A stretch of DNA of 64,000 nucleotides, from the NCBI RefSeq assembly GCF_008831285.2, contig NC_045138.2, positions 28,553,934 to 28,617,933 on the forward strand. Direction: 5' to 3'. The translations under genes and the position numbers were made by a program. Below the pieces are notes generated by a model. The model saw only the letters and a program-made list of their open reading frames with translations, had not been told where the DNA came from and did not search any database. Position 1 is the first letter of the stretch; every line of letters begins with the position of its first letter. Shown piece after piece: positions 12,171-24,960 of the stretch. This DNA is from Nymphaea colorata. Its lineage: Eukaryota; Streptophyta; Magnoliopsida; Nymphaeales; Nymphaeaceae.

Positions 12171-14459
12171 CGAAGGCATAACAAACAAGCATTTGCAGTT
12201 TCTAAATGCAAAATATTCTAGAGAAACTATATTTCCTTGTGTATCGATCACCAAATAAAAGCACTTCAGCGACATAAATTGCTACCATTAATGCCATTAT
12301 TGTTGTGACGATGATGATGATATTTGTATTGGCCTTCTGTTCCACGGTCAATCTAAGATCATGCTGACACCTTCCTCATCAATAAGTTTCACATTATTCT
12401 TCTTCTTCTTCCACTTTGCCCTGTGACAAAGGCGTCAATTGCTTGGACGTCACCCAAACCTGACGCGAACCACATCTGGTTGGATCCGGATACTGGGACG
12501 CACTGACCATCATGCCCGAAATTATTAGTTCAAATATTGGTAAACAAGCTGGATATGGTTTCTGAACCAAGATTTTGGGCTTAAAATGAGATCCATTTAA
12601 TATAAAAGATTGTTACCGTCTAGTGAACTTATCCCAAAATTTGAAGTTGATTAATGAAACACTATTTTATAGGGTTCCATGAATCTGCCTTAATTTTTAA
12701 AAGGCAGTTTCACTAAATAGTAACAATTTGTTATTGGTACTAAACGGGTCGATGTGACTATACCCACTTCCTTCAGAGTTCATTTATTACATCGAAAAAC
12801 GACACTATTAGATTCTTTCATTCACATGACAGCATAAAACCCCGAGACTAATACCTCTCGATGGAACCTTCCACTTATCCATTTTTTCCATTAGGTGAGG
12901 GCCGAGGGGCAGAGCCAAGGGGGCCTGCGTGGGCCCTCACCTCACTTTTTTTTTTAATTTACATGTAAAATTTAGAAAATTTTACTTGTCTTATATAAGA
13001 ATTTTGAAAAATGATATTTCGGCCCGTTTCAAAATTTAAAAACTTTAATTCTGTCTCCTTCATAAAAAAATTTATGGCTCCACTCTTCGTGACCAGTTAT
13101 ACTATCTATATTAGACAGAAGTCGACTATATTCTTGTTATTTGTGGGATAGAGTGGGCATCTAGTTATGTGACCCACCTTCTAGTATAAAGTGGATATCG
13201 AAGAAATTCACCTTCACACTGATACTCGCGATGGAGGAATCAAATTGGCACTTTTCAATCGCCAAAAACTGTTCAACATTCTATGTTCAAAGCCAACCAT
13301 GGATGCACATGCTTTACCCTTTACATCAGGAGCGGAGTTAGGAAATTTTTTTCTTAAAACGAGTTATTTTATGATAGGAGCAAGCCTAACTTAAACTGTC
13401 AATATCAAGTACAAACATATATCCTGCAATATTATAAAATTCTTGTTGAAAGTATGTCCCATCCCCACTTGCCTACTAAATTGACTTCTCCATTAATAAT
13501 CCTAAAGCAAAGCAAGTGGAAAGGTTCTCCGCTGCCATTCATTCTCTTTTTATCTTATTGTTGTCCCGACACACAATGAGAACACAGAGAATGCACACAG
13601 ATGAGATAAGATTGAGAAATCTTGTGAAGATTACATATTTCTCAGAACAAGGGAAAAGAAAAACCCATGTGATAAATTGATTTTTCCTTTCTTTAGTCTC
13701 AAAAATATGAAGAAAAACCGAAAAATTTTGCATGGTATCGGTTTTGTTCCATACATGTGACAATAGTACCCGGGAAAAAAATGTCACACTTTCTGAAATT
13801 TCCAAGATAAGTTTCGATATGATTCTGATGTCCTAGCTAGTGGATTCCCCATAGTGGGATGTTGTGGGTTCCCCCATTTACAAACAACTACGGACACACG
13901 TTCCATGTTCAAATCAGTGAAGATAATGAATCTTGTTAGGAAGTGATTATTAAGTTCCATGTTAAAAAATATGAACTAATTAATAAATTCTAGATAAGAA
14001 TCTTTTTGTCCTACATATTTGTGTCTACAACTTTCTACACTGCTCCCGTTCAAGGTTACTCCTGTAAGCATAATGGATCCTCTTTGAAATCCCCGATTAA
14101 ATTATCCTGAAAATGTTATCCAGGGGAGTGGAGAGAAATTATATCTAGAAGTCTATATCCGAATCCTATTTGTTATCTGAATCTGATTTTTAAATTTACA
14201 TCAGAACCTAATCCAATACCCAACCAAATTGAGACTATAGTAAAAATAAGAATTGGATATAGGCCTTTCATTTAAAAATGAGCTAGCTGAAAACTGGGCC
14301 ATATCTCATGCGTTCCTAAAATTTGGATCTGCATACCAACAGGTGTCAAGTTTTTTACTTTAAGTCCTATTTAATTTCTTAATCAAATGTTCATTCTTTT
14401 CTTATGCAAATCTTTTGAAAAAAATTGGTCAAGACGAGTGGCAGAACTCTTTCCTAAGA
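12171..14459. other. No gene recognised
   Basis: Intergenic, AT-rich. At 12895-12945 there is a GAGGGGCAGAGCCAAGGGGG / GGGCCCTCACCTCAC block of the type found at ends of plant non-autonomous DNA elements, and at 13325-13345 a related GGAGCGGAGTTAGG word. No open frame longer than 90 codons has a recognisable motif. Confidence 0.4.
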
Positions 14460-14790
14460 CTACGTGTCGGGTCGAGTACCCGACAGGTACCCAGTACTCG
14501 GCTTGACTCAGGCCAAAAGAAAAGGAACGGGCCAGCCTGTTAAGTTATCGAGCCGGTCCAGGTGCGTCCAATTGAGCCTGGTCAGCTTGATAATTTTTGT
14601 TAGTACATATTTTGCTAATTTTTATATCTATCTATTTATAGTATTTTATTATGATTATTTTATATTTAAAACTATGTGTTTTTAAATTTAATCAGGTCGA
14701 GCTTGGGCTCGGACTTTAGGTGCTGGACCGGCCCAAGCCTGAGTTTCAGGTGTTAGGCTGATCCGATGGGTAGGTTTACTCTTTTCTGAA
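14460..14790 (+). repeat. AT-cored GGGTCGGGTACC-type interspersed repeat, second full copy
   Basis: The order of blocks matches the copy at 3410-3750: TCGGGTCGAGTACCCGACAG, GTTAAGTTATCGAGCCGG, an A/T core with TTAGTACATATTTTG and TTTTATATTTAAAA, then TCAGGTCGAGCTTGGGCTCGG and GGTGCTGGACCGGCCC. Both copies carry TACATATTTT and ATTTTATATTTAAAA at matching places, so they derive from one element. Confidence 0.6.
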
Positions 14791-16689
14791 GCATTATAGA
14801 ATTTTCAAAATTTTCACAAGGGCCAAATTAAAATTTTTAGAAATATTAAATAATATACTTTTATTTTTTCAAATTTTCAAAAAACTATGGACCTACCAAA
14901 ACCTTTTTTACTTTGTTATTAGGTTTGATCGGACATTTTAATCTGAATAGGATCTAATGACATTTCTAATCAACCGACATGTCCTTAAGTATTCATAAAC
15001 ACGCCTAGGCCCTAATGAGACACCCAAGGATTCATAAACACGCCAAAGGGAGTTCAATGTTGCCATGAAGTGGAGACCACAGAGCCCAAAAAATTTGTCC
15101 CTCAAACAATCAAACAAGAACCTGATGCCTTAAAGAATAGAAAAAATATTGGGAAAGTTTTGTTATTGTCAATAAATATTCAAATGTAAAAAAAAAAAAG
15201 ATATTTATATCTTATAAAGACGACATCGAATGAAACAAGTATTTTTTCATCGCATTGGGACGAAGATTGTGTTTGAATGTATTCCTGGAATTGTCTTTTT
15301 TTTTTTCTGCACTTAGATAGCGAGTTAATTTCATGGACAGATATTCCTGGATGCTGCACATAATATTTTTTGAGGTCAAACACAACTGGGGATTCAAATC
15401 GATCCAGATTTGATTTGGATTGATATCAGATCGGTATCGCCAAATCAGATTCGGTTCCATATTTCAATGCAACGTAGGGAACAGATCCAACTCCACTATG
15501 AGCTTTCACTCGAAAGATTGAGTTTTGAGAATCAATTCGGGAAGATACCATATCTAGATATTCACAAGAAACCTGATAATATTTCTGAACTCCTGAATGG
15601 TTAATCATAATTTTCTGGATGTAATGGTAAACTCTTTTTCCCTTAATAAAAAGATATCTTATATCACCATCAAGCAAGGGGAGGTTCGTCCACTTAAAGA
15701 ATATCATTTGATGGTTGACATTAGGTCAAATGGATCATAATTCAATTAATAACTCCCAACTCTAATTATTTGTTAGGGTCAACTTTAAACATCATCAACT
15801 CGCCGACGTTTCTCGTTTACCATAAGGTTCGAGCTGGGTGTATTTTTTGTCGATTACAAGCCACCTGCTACACTCGAGTTGACGGGTGTCTCATTGCCCA
15901 CCGAGGTCTCTTACGAGACTTTATCGTGGGTTCGGCCTCTTATTGAACCATCGATATATAATTAGTGAAGATATGCATTCGTTAATCTAATGAATGTTTT
16001 ATGGCTACAAATCTTTAAATTTTAACCATTGAGCAACATTCGATAGCATTGAACTGTGCATGTATAGTAAAACCTTTTCTCACATGAATTGAATTATAGA
16101 AACAAATGAACTTGATTTTGATAGATAAACAACAAGATGAATGTGAACAGAATGACTATCATGTTCTTTTCCGGAAAAAAAAGAAGGAAATCTATTGAAT
16201 TTCTTTGCTGAACTCAAGTTCGGGTGTAGCTAAAGTGATGACAGACTGCTTAGATCACTAGAAAGGTATGCCAACTATGTGTCTACTCGGATCATAATAA
16301 TTTTACGGGAATTTTTTACTATACCTTATTCGAGGTTTTTAACACGCAACCGACGTTAAATGTGTGGTTTTACAATTTAGAACGATTAGATATGAATCTT
16401 TTTTTTTAAGTGAAGAATATGATAACATTAATCATGTAACGCCAATGAATTGAATAATACATAGTAAAGGAAAATAGCGAATAAACTGTTAATTTTTGCT
16501 GTAAAAACTGTTAATTTCCTTTAGACATGGTTAAAAACTGCAGAGGAGGACTCACTCTATACCAAACCGGTTCGACCTCTGTTACATTCGTATCGAACCG
16601 CCTTACGAAGGGCAAGAAGGTCAATTAGTACCCTCCTGTCATTCCTGCAGAATTCTGGGGATATTACAGTCATTTCGGAAGAATTCCAC
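14791..16689. other. No gene recognised
   Basis: AT-rich intergenic sequence. Open frames near 15180-15700 overlap each other on both strands and show no protein motif. The last 150 bases rise in GC content and lead into the TATA-bearing region at 16694. Confidence 0.4.
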
Positions 16690-16693
16690 TGCC

Positions 16694-16701
16694 TATAAAA
16701 T
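16694..16701 (+). promoter_or_regulatory. TATA box of a putative gene
   Basis: TATAAAAT preceded by GCC, in a locally GC-richer region, with a GA-rich leader following (GGAGGGAGGGAGAG at 16740). An ATG at 16815 lies about 115 bases downstream, which fits a plant promoter-leader-start layout. Inference from sequence layout only. Confidence 0.5.
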
Positions 16702-16814
16702 GCCTCCATTTCTCCTTGCCTCGCCGAAGAGTCAACCACGGAGGGAGGGAGAGACACCTGAGAGTGGCGACGCTGGCAATTTCCGTCGGCCGGGTTCCTC
16801 TTCGGCGTCACCGG

Positions 16815-18345
16815 ATGGAGAAGCGGCGCCACCACCTGGGCAAGGTACACCGCGCTCGACCTCCTGCGCTCTTGTTGCTTCCGTTCCGACCTTCCTTCCG
16901 GGTATGTCTTCTAGGGGGTCGGAGGTAGAGCGGTGTATATAATGTACATACGATAGACGAAAACTCCATAAAGCAAAAAAAGGGCAAAGTGGAAAGAAAG
17001 AAAGAAAAGGGATAAGAAAAAGGCAGACAGGATGAAGCCAGGCAGTAGAATTCTTCTGAGCAAAAAGAAATGGGTGTTCTTTCGGGGTTGTTTTTGTGTT
17101 TTTTTTTTTTCTTTTGTCTATGTGTCTCTCTCTCCCCTTTCTCATCTGTTCCGGTGGATTGGCGGTTTCTCTGCGCAACGACTACTGACGGAAATTTTTC
17201 CCGGGTTCTCATTTCTCTTGGTTTTTGTTTTGGGGAGGTCAAGCGCCTCTTTGGTTTCTTGATCTTAAATGGGTGGATGGGAGGTGATGTGTTTTGTGGC
17301 GATTGTAGCATTTGATCTCAATGTAACCCTCTTCTTCGTGATTCACAAAGAGGAAATCAATTACCATCTTTGTTTTTCTTCTCGTTTCTTGTTTTTTAGT
17401 TTCTACCTCTCTCGTTGATGGGGCTTATCTGATTGTTCAATGTGTTGTTCTCAAAATGCAGAACATGGGTTCTTTCTCATATTGGACAGTGAATTCTATT
17501 ATGAAATGTTAGTTATGGAAAAACAATGGGTACTTTTATTGATGGGTATGACTTTTTCCTCATCTGTTTGAAGCGAGGTCCTGAGAATATGGCTTATGGT
17601 TAGGGTAGGAAAAGCGAAATAACAGATATAATAATGGTTTTCGCAAGAGCCGGTGGTCCCATTCTTGCTTATTCTTCCAAATTGTCCTTACTCAAGTGAG
17701 CAAGAAAGGGAAGCAGGAAAAAGGGAGAGCCACCAACTGTTTCTTTCCAATCCCGTCTTGAAGATTTTTCATGAAAAGTATCGATTGATTGCTTAGACAA
17801 CAGAATAACTTTCAGAAAAAGAAAGCAGAACATTGTACCTCTTGGTTAGCTTGATTATGTGTACCTCATCTTCCTTGTTCACTCTTCTCAAGTATGAGGC
17901 ACAGGCATCGTTTTGTTGTACCTCTAAACATACCAATGTTTTTTAGTCAAGTGAACAAGGAAGTCCACACGAGGCCATGATGTGGCTTTCTTATGTAAAC
18001 GTAAGAGCAGGAAAAGAATTCATCACATCCTCTATCCACATTGGTTAGTCGAGAAATATTAAGCGAAACCAATATTGAGAAATGCTTTCCGATGAACATG
18101 TCCGATTATGACTTACTGTTGTTTTTCTGATGGGGAGTCTACCTTTCATTTTTCAAAGAAAATATGAAAATGTCAATGAGGCTGAATATGTTTTCCAACA
18201 GGAGTCCTTCACTTGTTTTCATGTGGGAAAGCATTTCCTGGTTTAATCGTAAGTATTTATACCTTGTGCAGACATCAACGGCAAACTTGAAGAAATTTGT
18301 GAGGCACTTCAGAGAAAGTGTCGACCATCCTCTAATAAACTGTAG
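16815..18345 (+). CDS. Putative unidentified gene (first and last exon candidates only)
   Basis: I do not recognise the product. A candidate first exon, 16815-16844, runs from an ATG through ten codons (MEKRRHHLGK) to a donor reading AAG|GTACAC. It lies behind a TATA box in the only GC-rich, leader-like stretch for several kb. A candidate final exon starts after CTTGTGCAG at 18272 and reads INGKLEEICEALQRKCRPSS before a TAG at 18343-18345; the charged, helical composition looks protein-like. An upstream exon could end at AATC|GTAAGT near 18250. The link between the two ends is not established and middle exons were not found. AATAAA at 18870 could be a poly(A) signal. It could equally be a non-coding transcript or chance. 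Confidence 0.25.
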
Positions 18346-19690
18346 ATCGTGTGTAACTTTCTGTGATATTATTAAACAAAATGCCGTTACGTCGAGCGAT
18401 AATCATCTCCTTCGGATTTATACAAATTCTGCTTCATTTCCATATTTCTGCTGCCAAGTTGCTTGAATTTTTCTTTTTAACTGAAGCTTTGTTTTTAAAT
18501 CAATGGAGCGTCCATAGTATTATGTATTTTCTTGCCTTGTAAAAACCGTTTGACATTATTCAAGCTGATCATACAGGTACTCCATATTGACTGTCTTTCT
18601 GTATGTATTCTTTTATACAGATATCATAGTAACACCAAAAAGGGTCGGATCTCAGTTGCTTCAACTATATTCATTAAGGCCCACCCACCCGCACCAAGGT
18701 GCAGAACGGTCAGCAATTATATGCATATTACGTTCAGTTTTCTTGCAAATACTTTAACCAGAGTTTCATTTTTGTCGCTTCCTGATCAAGCTGTGCAATT
18801 ATTCATTCTTTATGGCATAATCATGTCTGTATGAAACGAACTGAAGTCCGCCTGGCAGTACGCGTCCCAATAAAGAAATTTTACCAAAAATTACTGCGTT
18901 AGAAATTTTCTGTCTTGAAAAGGTTATTATGACTGCCATGATTCCTGTCTATAAGTGGTTTGCCGTGTAGTCAAAGCAACACATTCTTTTCCGCCTTGGG
19001 TATATTGATCTGCACTGATTGAGGAGCTTCGCATCTCCAACCAATGTTGAGCCTTTACAAATCATACTTTTGGTTGTCTTTTGCGTTAACTTGTTCTCGA
19101 TCTTCCGCTTATTCCACCAGCACTAACTGTTCGTGGCTTGCGTTCCACTAGTTGAAGAAACTTCTTAAGTACAGACCAGAGTGTGCGGCATGACAATAGA
19201 ATTTTTAAAGGAAAAAAGGGACAAAAGAACATCTGATGCAGTTCGTATTATATGCTTATTTGTCTGAGGCTTGGTTCAAGCTTTTAACGTATGAATGCAC
19301 CATGCCGTTTTTTCCCTTGGGATTAGAAGAGAAAAGAGAATCAAAGGTTTTGCGGACTCAGATCTCAGGGCAGCCTGCTCGCCTTTTCTTGGCTCATACA
19401 GCGACAGTGTTTGATTCCATATGTTGGGAACCTTTTTCTCAAAAGCTAGCTGACCAGACTTGTAAGACCCATTTAGTTGCACTCTCTTTATTACAATTTC
19501 CAATAATGGGTTAAGTTTAACCTTTACATACAGACTCCAACAAAATTTAAAAATTTTAAAACCTATGTCATATAAAAGTCCCAAACTGGGATGTTTCCTC
19601 AACAATGGCTTCATACAGACTCCAGCCATCTTCGATTTGAAAGTGTGTGAACAATGTCACCGATTAACTACTCCTCATCCTTTTTCCTAT
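18346..19690. other. No gene recognised
   Basis: May hold the 3' end of the putative transcript that starts near 16.7 kb (AATAAA at 18870). Open frames of about 92-117 codons overlap on opposite strands at 19236-19629 and show no motif. No repeats seen by eye. Confidence 0.35.
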
Positions 19691-19884
19691 ACCAGGTGGA
19701 ATTTTACCCGCTCCCATTTTAGCTCGAATTTTCTAGCGGGTGAAATTCCACCCCCTCCCATTTTACGTTAAACGGGGTGAATTTCACTCCGTTTGATGAC
19801 ATTTTAGTCGGGCGGGTGAAAATTCACCCGCCCGTACCATTTTTTCGGAAAAATGCCACTTCAATCGGGCAATCAAACGCCCCC
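19690..19884. repeat. MITE-like end with a perfect GC-rich hairpin
   Basis: Repeated GGGTGAA and TTCACC words (CGGGTGAAATTCCACC, GGGGTGAATTTCACTCC) surround a near-palindrome at 19809-19834: twelve bases, CGGGCGGGTGAA, pair perfectly with the second arm across two bases. The block ends in AATCGGGCAATCAAACGCCCCC, typical of ends of plant non-autonomous elements, and directly borders the duplicated segment starting near 19885. Confidence 0.5.
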
Positions 19885-20483
19885 TAAAGCAAAGGTAGCC
19901 AACGATCCGATAAAAGAAGGCATTGCCTGCCTACCCCTTAGTTTCTTATCTCATCTCCATGCAATAGAAAAACCTGAAGTGACTTGTTACTTTTTTCACT
20001 GAGAGTAAAAATCCCCAAGCTTCTTCAAACCACGGTTAGATTGCTAACCTCCGCGTCGACGCGAAGCCTGAACTGGTCGCAGCTCATGATGAACGGCTGG
20101 AAGCCGCTGCTTCATGTTCCCGCACGTTGCAGCGGTAGGAGCAACTCATGCTCGCCCTCTTGGTATCGAGCTTTTCGAGTACTTTACTAAAATCTTGATG
20201 GATCAGGGGAGAGAGAGAGATGTAGAATATATAAAGAAGAATTAAAATGGTTGACTATAGATTATAGATTGAGAGAGAGAGAAAGAAGAAGAATATATAA
20301 AAGAGAATTCAAATATGTTGGTTGACTAGAAATTAGAAAGGTGACGTTGAAAGCAACATAAGCAACAAGCACTATAACCGGTTGTTGTACTGTAAATCAT
20401 CGGCAATATTCCTATGGTAATTGTTTATGATGATAAATTTTTAATGTTTAACCATCTAGTAATGCATTATTCTTCTTTCTTTC

Positions 20484-20533
<50 letters not shown>

Positions 20534-21077
20534 ATACTTTTATCAATTCACAACTAATTCAGTCGAACCGCTGAATACACTAGTGCGATTCATGGTTGGA
20601 CTTAAACATATTTGTTTAGCAAAAAATCTGCGGTTCCTCAATTTTTCTTCATTCACATCAAGGAAAGAAAAGGAGGGAAGCTTTTTCAATTGCAAGAGTT
20701 TGTATATTACGAATATGAAGTGATTATTAAAAAAGAAATGAACTAAAGTATTCAGTGGGAGTCGCCGCATCAGGAATATTCAGGAACTCCTAATTGCAGC
20801 CAAACACAATGACTTCAGAATGTGCATCGAAATAAGGAGAAAACAAAACGATAAAGAGGCTAACATGGCCTTTAAAATATTAGACAATACAAAACAAGCA
20901 TTAGCAAAATTGTTCTGCTGCAAGGATAAAGTGAAAATTGTATCGTTGAAATTAAATACATGATATAAAAGACCTTATTTTGTTGCAGGAAACATAATAC
21001 AATTATGAAATGTTTCTAAATCCAATGTTCAAATACTGGGTTTGGTTACACCATGTTTCCTCAAGTAACAACCTGGT
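19885..21077 (+). repeat. Second direct repeat family, copy 1 (1.2 kb)
   Basis: Collinear with 32891-34433. Shared landmarks are AAAGCAAAGGTA(G/A)CCAACGATC, CAGCTCATGATGAACGGCTGG, GTTGACTA, AACTAATTCAGT(C/T)GAAC, GAGTCGCCGCAT and CAATGTTCAA(A/G)TACTGGG. This copy lacks about 240 bases present at roughly 33215-33450 in the other copy and has a single instead of a double GA-rich unit near 20270. One copy lies directly upstream of the Aux/IAA promoter, so its left part may descend from promoter-flanking DNA. Confidence 0.85.
20486..20530. repeat. (TA)n microsatellite
   Basis: TA run with one TG interruption inside the 1.2-kb duplicated segment. The other copy has a related run at 33791-33840. 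Confidence 0.9.
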
Positions 21078-21164
21078 GTTCTTCAATTTAGAAACAATTC
21101 AACGATACAATTTTCATTTTCACTTCAAGGAAACATGGTGAATAAAATATGTGAATATGGAAAC

Positions 21165-22777
21165 GATGTAGTTCGATTTGACTGAGCCGGATAAAATATT
21201 CAAGGATCTCGCTGAATACATTTCAACTTTCATGGGACTATCTTGATGTAGTTCATAAATTTCTTGAATATGTGAATGAGGAACATTGTCTTTATGCTTC
21301 ACTTGGTTTGGACTTTTGGAAGACAGCTAGTGAGGATTACCCAATGTAACATTGGGTAGTCCTGAATATCAATTTTGTAAGCTATACCCATAAATAACAA
21401 AGCTTGCGGCACAATGTCTTCTACTTAAAGGGCTCAACAATCAACCTTTATGGAACAGGGTAAGAGTGGTTCATGAATTTGCTCTAAAATTAAAGTACAT
21501 TTATGGAACAGTTACATGTAGGTTCGTAATGCCAAATGGCACCTAAGGATACATGACAGGTTTTCGGTATCACGGGATGCCACCTCTTTGTGCTTTAGCC
21601 CGCCGCCCCCCGTTGACGTTTCAAGAATTCAAAGTGAAAACTAGACACCTACTTGCCCCTGCACCAACTGTTGCACCAACCCCCTCAAGGACTGCAAGTC
21701 TCATGTTTTAACATCTAAGCTTTTTCTAGGGATACAAATTTGTATATATTTTGGATACGTTTTGGATTCTTGGGGTTTATTCATAAAAACGAAAATATAT
21801 ATTGGCTCTTATGTTTATTTGATAGTTTCCAGTAAAATTGAGGCCTCTATGAGAAAAATAGAAAATTTAAGGCCTGTATTTGAATTTTTATCCAAAAGTT
21901 ACTCCTTTGAAAATTTATATTTCGGCCCTTTGTTAAAATCTTGAAACTATAATTTTTGTTTTAGAAAATAAAAAGTGGTAGAAAAATTGCTCTTAAGGGA
22001 CCCAAAGGTTAAGTGGAAACTTCGACCCTCCTCTAGATAGTATGATGCACTCAAAATCATATGAGACATAAAAACCAAATAGATTTTGAAATCTTCGATT
22101 ATCAACACTAAAATATGCTACTACTGCATTGAATTGGTTGGAACCTATGCTTCACTCTTTAGCTCCATTCCACCCCAAAATAGAATAGTAAATAATGTGT
22201 GTCCCAGACGATGGTGTTGGAATATATTCCACAACTATACTATAGGAAACTTCGACCCTCCTCTAGATAGTATGATGAAATAAAATAAGATGAAATATAT
22301 GATGACGTTGCTAAAATAATGGATCAAAACAGTCATTGTCGAGACACCCTAAAGTTGTCTCTCAAGCATTACACGCCTTCACTGGATATAGCAATGTTGT
22401 TTCTTTTAGTTCTTTCAACGATGAAAAATGGTTTGGGTTGGTGTACCATAAAGTGTGATCGAGGCCAAATACACTCGTCGGAATGTGTCATGTCAGGTTG
22501 ATTGTTGAGTCCTTTAAGTAGAAGACATTGTGCTGCAAGCTTTGTTATTTGTGGGTATAGCTTCCAAAATTGATATTCATGATTGCCCAATGTTACATTG
22601 GGTAATCCTCACTAGCTGTCTTCCAAAAGTCCAAACCAAGTGAAGCATAAAGACAATGTTCCTCATTCACATATTCAAGAAATTTATGAACTACATCAAG
22701 ATAGTCCCATCAAAGTTGAAATGTATTCAGCGAGATCCTTGAATATTTTATCTGGCTCAGTCAAATCGAACTACATC
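21165..22777. mobile_element. Element with 283-bp inverted terminal arms
   Basis: The left arm (21165-21447) begins GATGTAGTTCGATTTGACTG; the right arm (22495-22777) is its reverse complement with only scattered substitutions. The interior is about 1,047 bp. Both arms are 283 bases and neither seems to have a large indel, so this looks like one element with long terminal inverted repeats, as in Mutator-like or foldback transposons. No transposase was found in the interior, and the flanks compared by eye (ATATGGAAAC / AAATGTCTG) give no obvious target-site duplication. It starts about 90 bases past the end of the 1.2-kb direct repeat. Confidence 0.75.
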
Positions 22778-22820
22778 AAATGTCTGTAACTGCACACTGT
22801 AACTTTAAAATCCTGCATCC

Positions 22821-22919
22821 AGTAAGTTTGCAGCCCTGATCCTATTGCCTTTGCTTTCCAACTCAACAAATTAAAAAGAGCAAAGGCAAAGGCAATAGGA
22901 TCAGGGCTGCAAACTTACT
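22821..22919. repeat. Perfect 34-bp hairpin
   Basis: Bases 22821-22854 (starting AGTAAGTTTGCAGCCCTGAT) are the exact reverse complement of 22886-22919, with a 31-base loop. A transcript would form an uninterrupted 34-bp stem. Plant microRNA precursors usually have mismatches, so this is more like a young inverted duplication or a siRNA-type hairpin. It lies only 43 bases beyond the right arm of the 283-bp inverted repeat. Confidence 0.85.
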
Positions 22920-24611
22920 TGTGGCCGAAAAAAAAAAAACCGATTGAGGCTAGTTATACAAGCTTACGTACAAGTATTATATACTAAAAAAAAAAAGTCC
23001 AATCAAGAGCGAAATTGGCCAATAATTCAAGTCAAATAAAACCGATTGACCCTCTCGGCCTCTGAACTGGCATCAATGATTTCTTCAATAAATGGATTTG
23101 AATTGACTAAGTTGAATAGATATTGCTTTTGGATAGTTTAGGCAGAAAACCTAATTCCAGACCAGCCATGTGATCCTGATCTAGGTAGAGAACCATCCCA
23201 TAGCAAAGATAGTTAGGAGAAAATGGATAAAAATAACACAAAGAATTTTAGTGATATTTTCTAGAAAATATGATGTGATTTAGAACATTGAAGCAATAAT
23301 CAGACATAATCATGCAATTTTTCTGCCACTTTTTATTTTCTAAAACAAAAACATGGTTCTCTTGAAATCATGTGATCTTGGAGTGTATATTTGTAAGACC
23401 CACATTTATAGAACATTGAACATGGTTTTCTCGATTATCCGAAACACGCGTTGTTTGGTCTTCATGTGAGCAAATAGGCATAGGCAAAATGAGCAGACAA
23501 ATTTGATTCGTTTGGTTGGAGCTAGAGTTGTTTCCATGTATTGATGAAAAGTCAGTCCACTTAAACAGAAGGATTTTCGCAAAAATCCTTCTTTCTCCTC
23601 CAATGCCTTTTCGTGTCATCGGACTATTTGCGATTTTGTCTACTTTTTTTCTTTTTCGGATTTTTGCCTTTTTGAACCGACTCCCGTTGCATGCTTGGAC
23701 TGACTTTTCACACGAGCTACGCTAGTCAGGATTGCCATGAAATCCGTGACTCATGTAAGTTAATAACCAAAGCCCGACTTTGAAAGGAAAATCGAATCAT
23801 ACCTCCCGCTCCACTGTAATAAACCATACAAGCACACGTGGTTTCCAGAACCTATAAGAATGCGCAGGCCTAACTAGTCACGCCCAAAGAGCGAAAAGAA
23901 TGGCTGGAGTTGGACTCACTAATGTAACAAATAAGGAAGAAAAGATAATCAAAATCCAACTCAGACCAAAAAGTTGAGAGCCGGCCAGTTTTTTAGACTT
24001 TGACTTATTACTGGCCGACTTTTTCCCGGATCGGCTGTAATCTAATACAGAAGAACCGGCCACCAGCCTGAATAATTAAAGAATAGCCCCCTGGGAAATA
24101 GCCCAAACAAATAACCTTGGGATGCATCAAGCAAAACGCCTTATATTGGACTCCCCACTCCCAGGGGACTATGCTCCTGCACCATACATGATGCATTAAT
24201 TGTAACCAGTTTTAAACCTCGATCAAGCCTAATCAAGTCTAGCTAGCAGTACGTCCCATTCATTGAGCTGGTTAAGCCTTAATGCAACCTTCTTTCTTGT
24301 AACTGAGTCTTAATCGAGTGCAACACACTACAGAAAATTCCTTTTAGATATTGATGGTCACGCATTCAAAGTCATAAGATAAAGTTGATACATATTGATC
24401 TATGCATTAACAATATGTCTCTTAAAATCTCTACAAAAGGTTATTTGGTAATAATAACTGTTACTATTTCATGAATCTTCATAAAAAAAATATGATAGAT
24501 TCATGGAATACTACAACGTACTATTTAATGGATTTGTAGGATAAATTCATGAAACAGTAACACTATGTTATTAATGTCAAACATTCATATGCCTTGATGG
24601 ATCCCCTTTTA
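22920..24611. other. No gene recognised
   Basis: AT-rich intergenic sequence. A small perfect hairpin lies at 23567-23592 (AGAAGGATTTT, four-base loop, then its complement). Overlapping open frames around 23370-23725 show no motif. Confidence 0.4.
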
Positions 24612-24925
24612 ACAAAGTTTTACACTGTCCATGTTATGGATCTCCAAGTCCTGATTAGCTAGGATTAATTTAAAGGATACAATGACAAGTAATGCAGACT
24701 CTTGACCTCTTTCATATGAAAGGTGAAAACGTAATTATGTTATGTCTTGAGAACTTGTTCTAACATAACAGTAACTGATTTTTTTTTTTTTTTTTTAAGA
24801 TTTAAGCTCCTCATTTGATTGGTTAAAAGTATTAAGTATAGAACAATTTACGTGGTAACTATAACATATACCCTAGGAGATGCATCAATCTGCGGCCACA
24901 TCAAAAAATTTGGAGGAAATGAATG

Positions 24926-24960
<35 letters not shown>

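Noticed and set aside
16557-17311. Overlapping minus-strand frames up to 167 codons rich in Arg, Lys and Pro
   Set aside because: They overlap one another in different frames over a GA/CT-rich promoter-leader region and show no domain.
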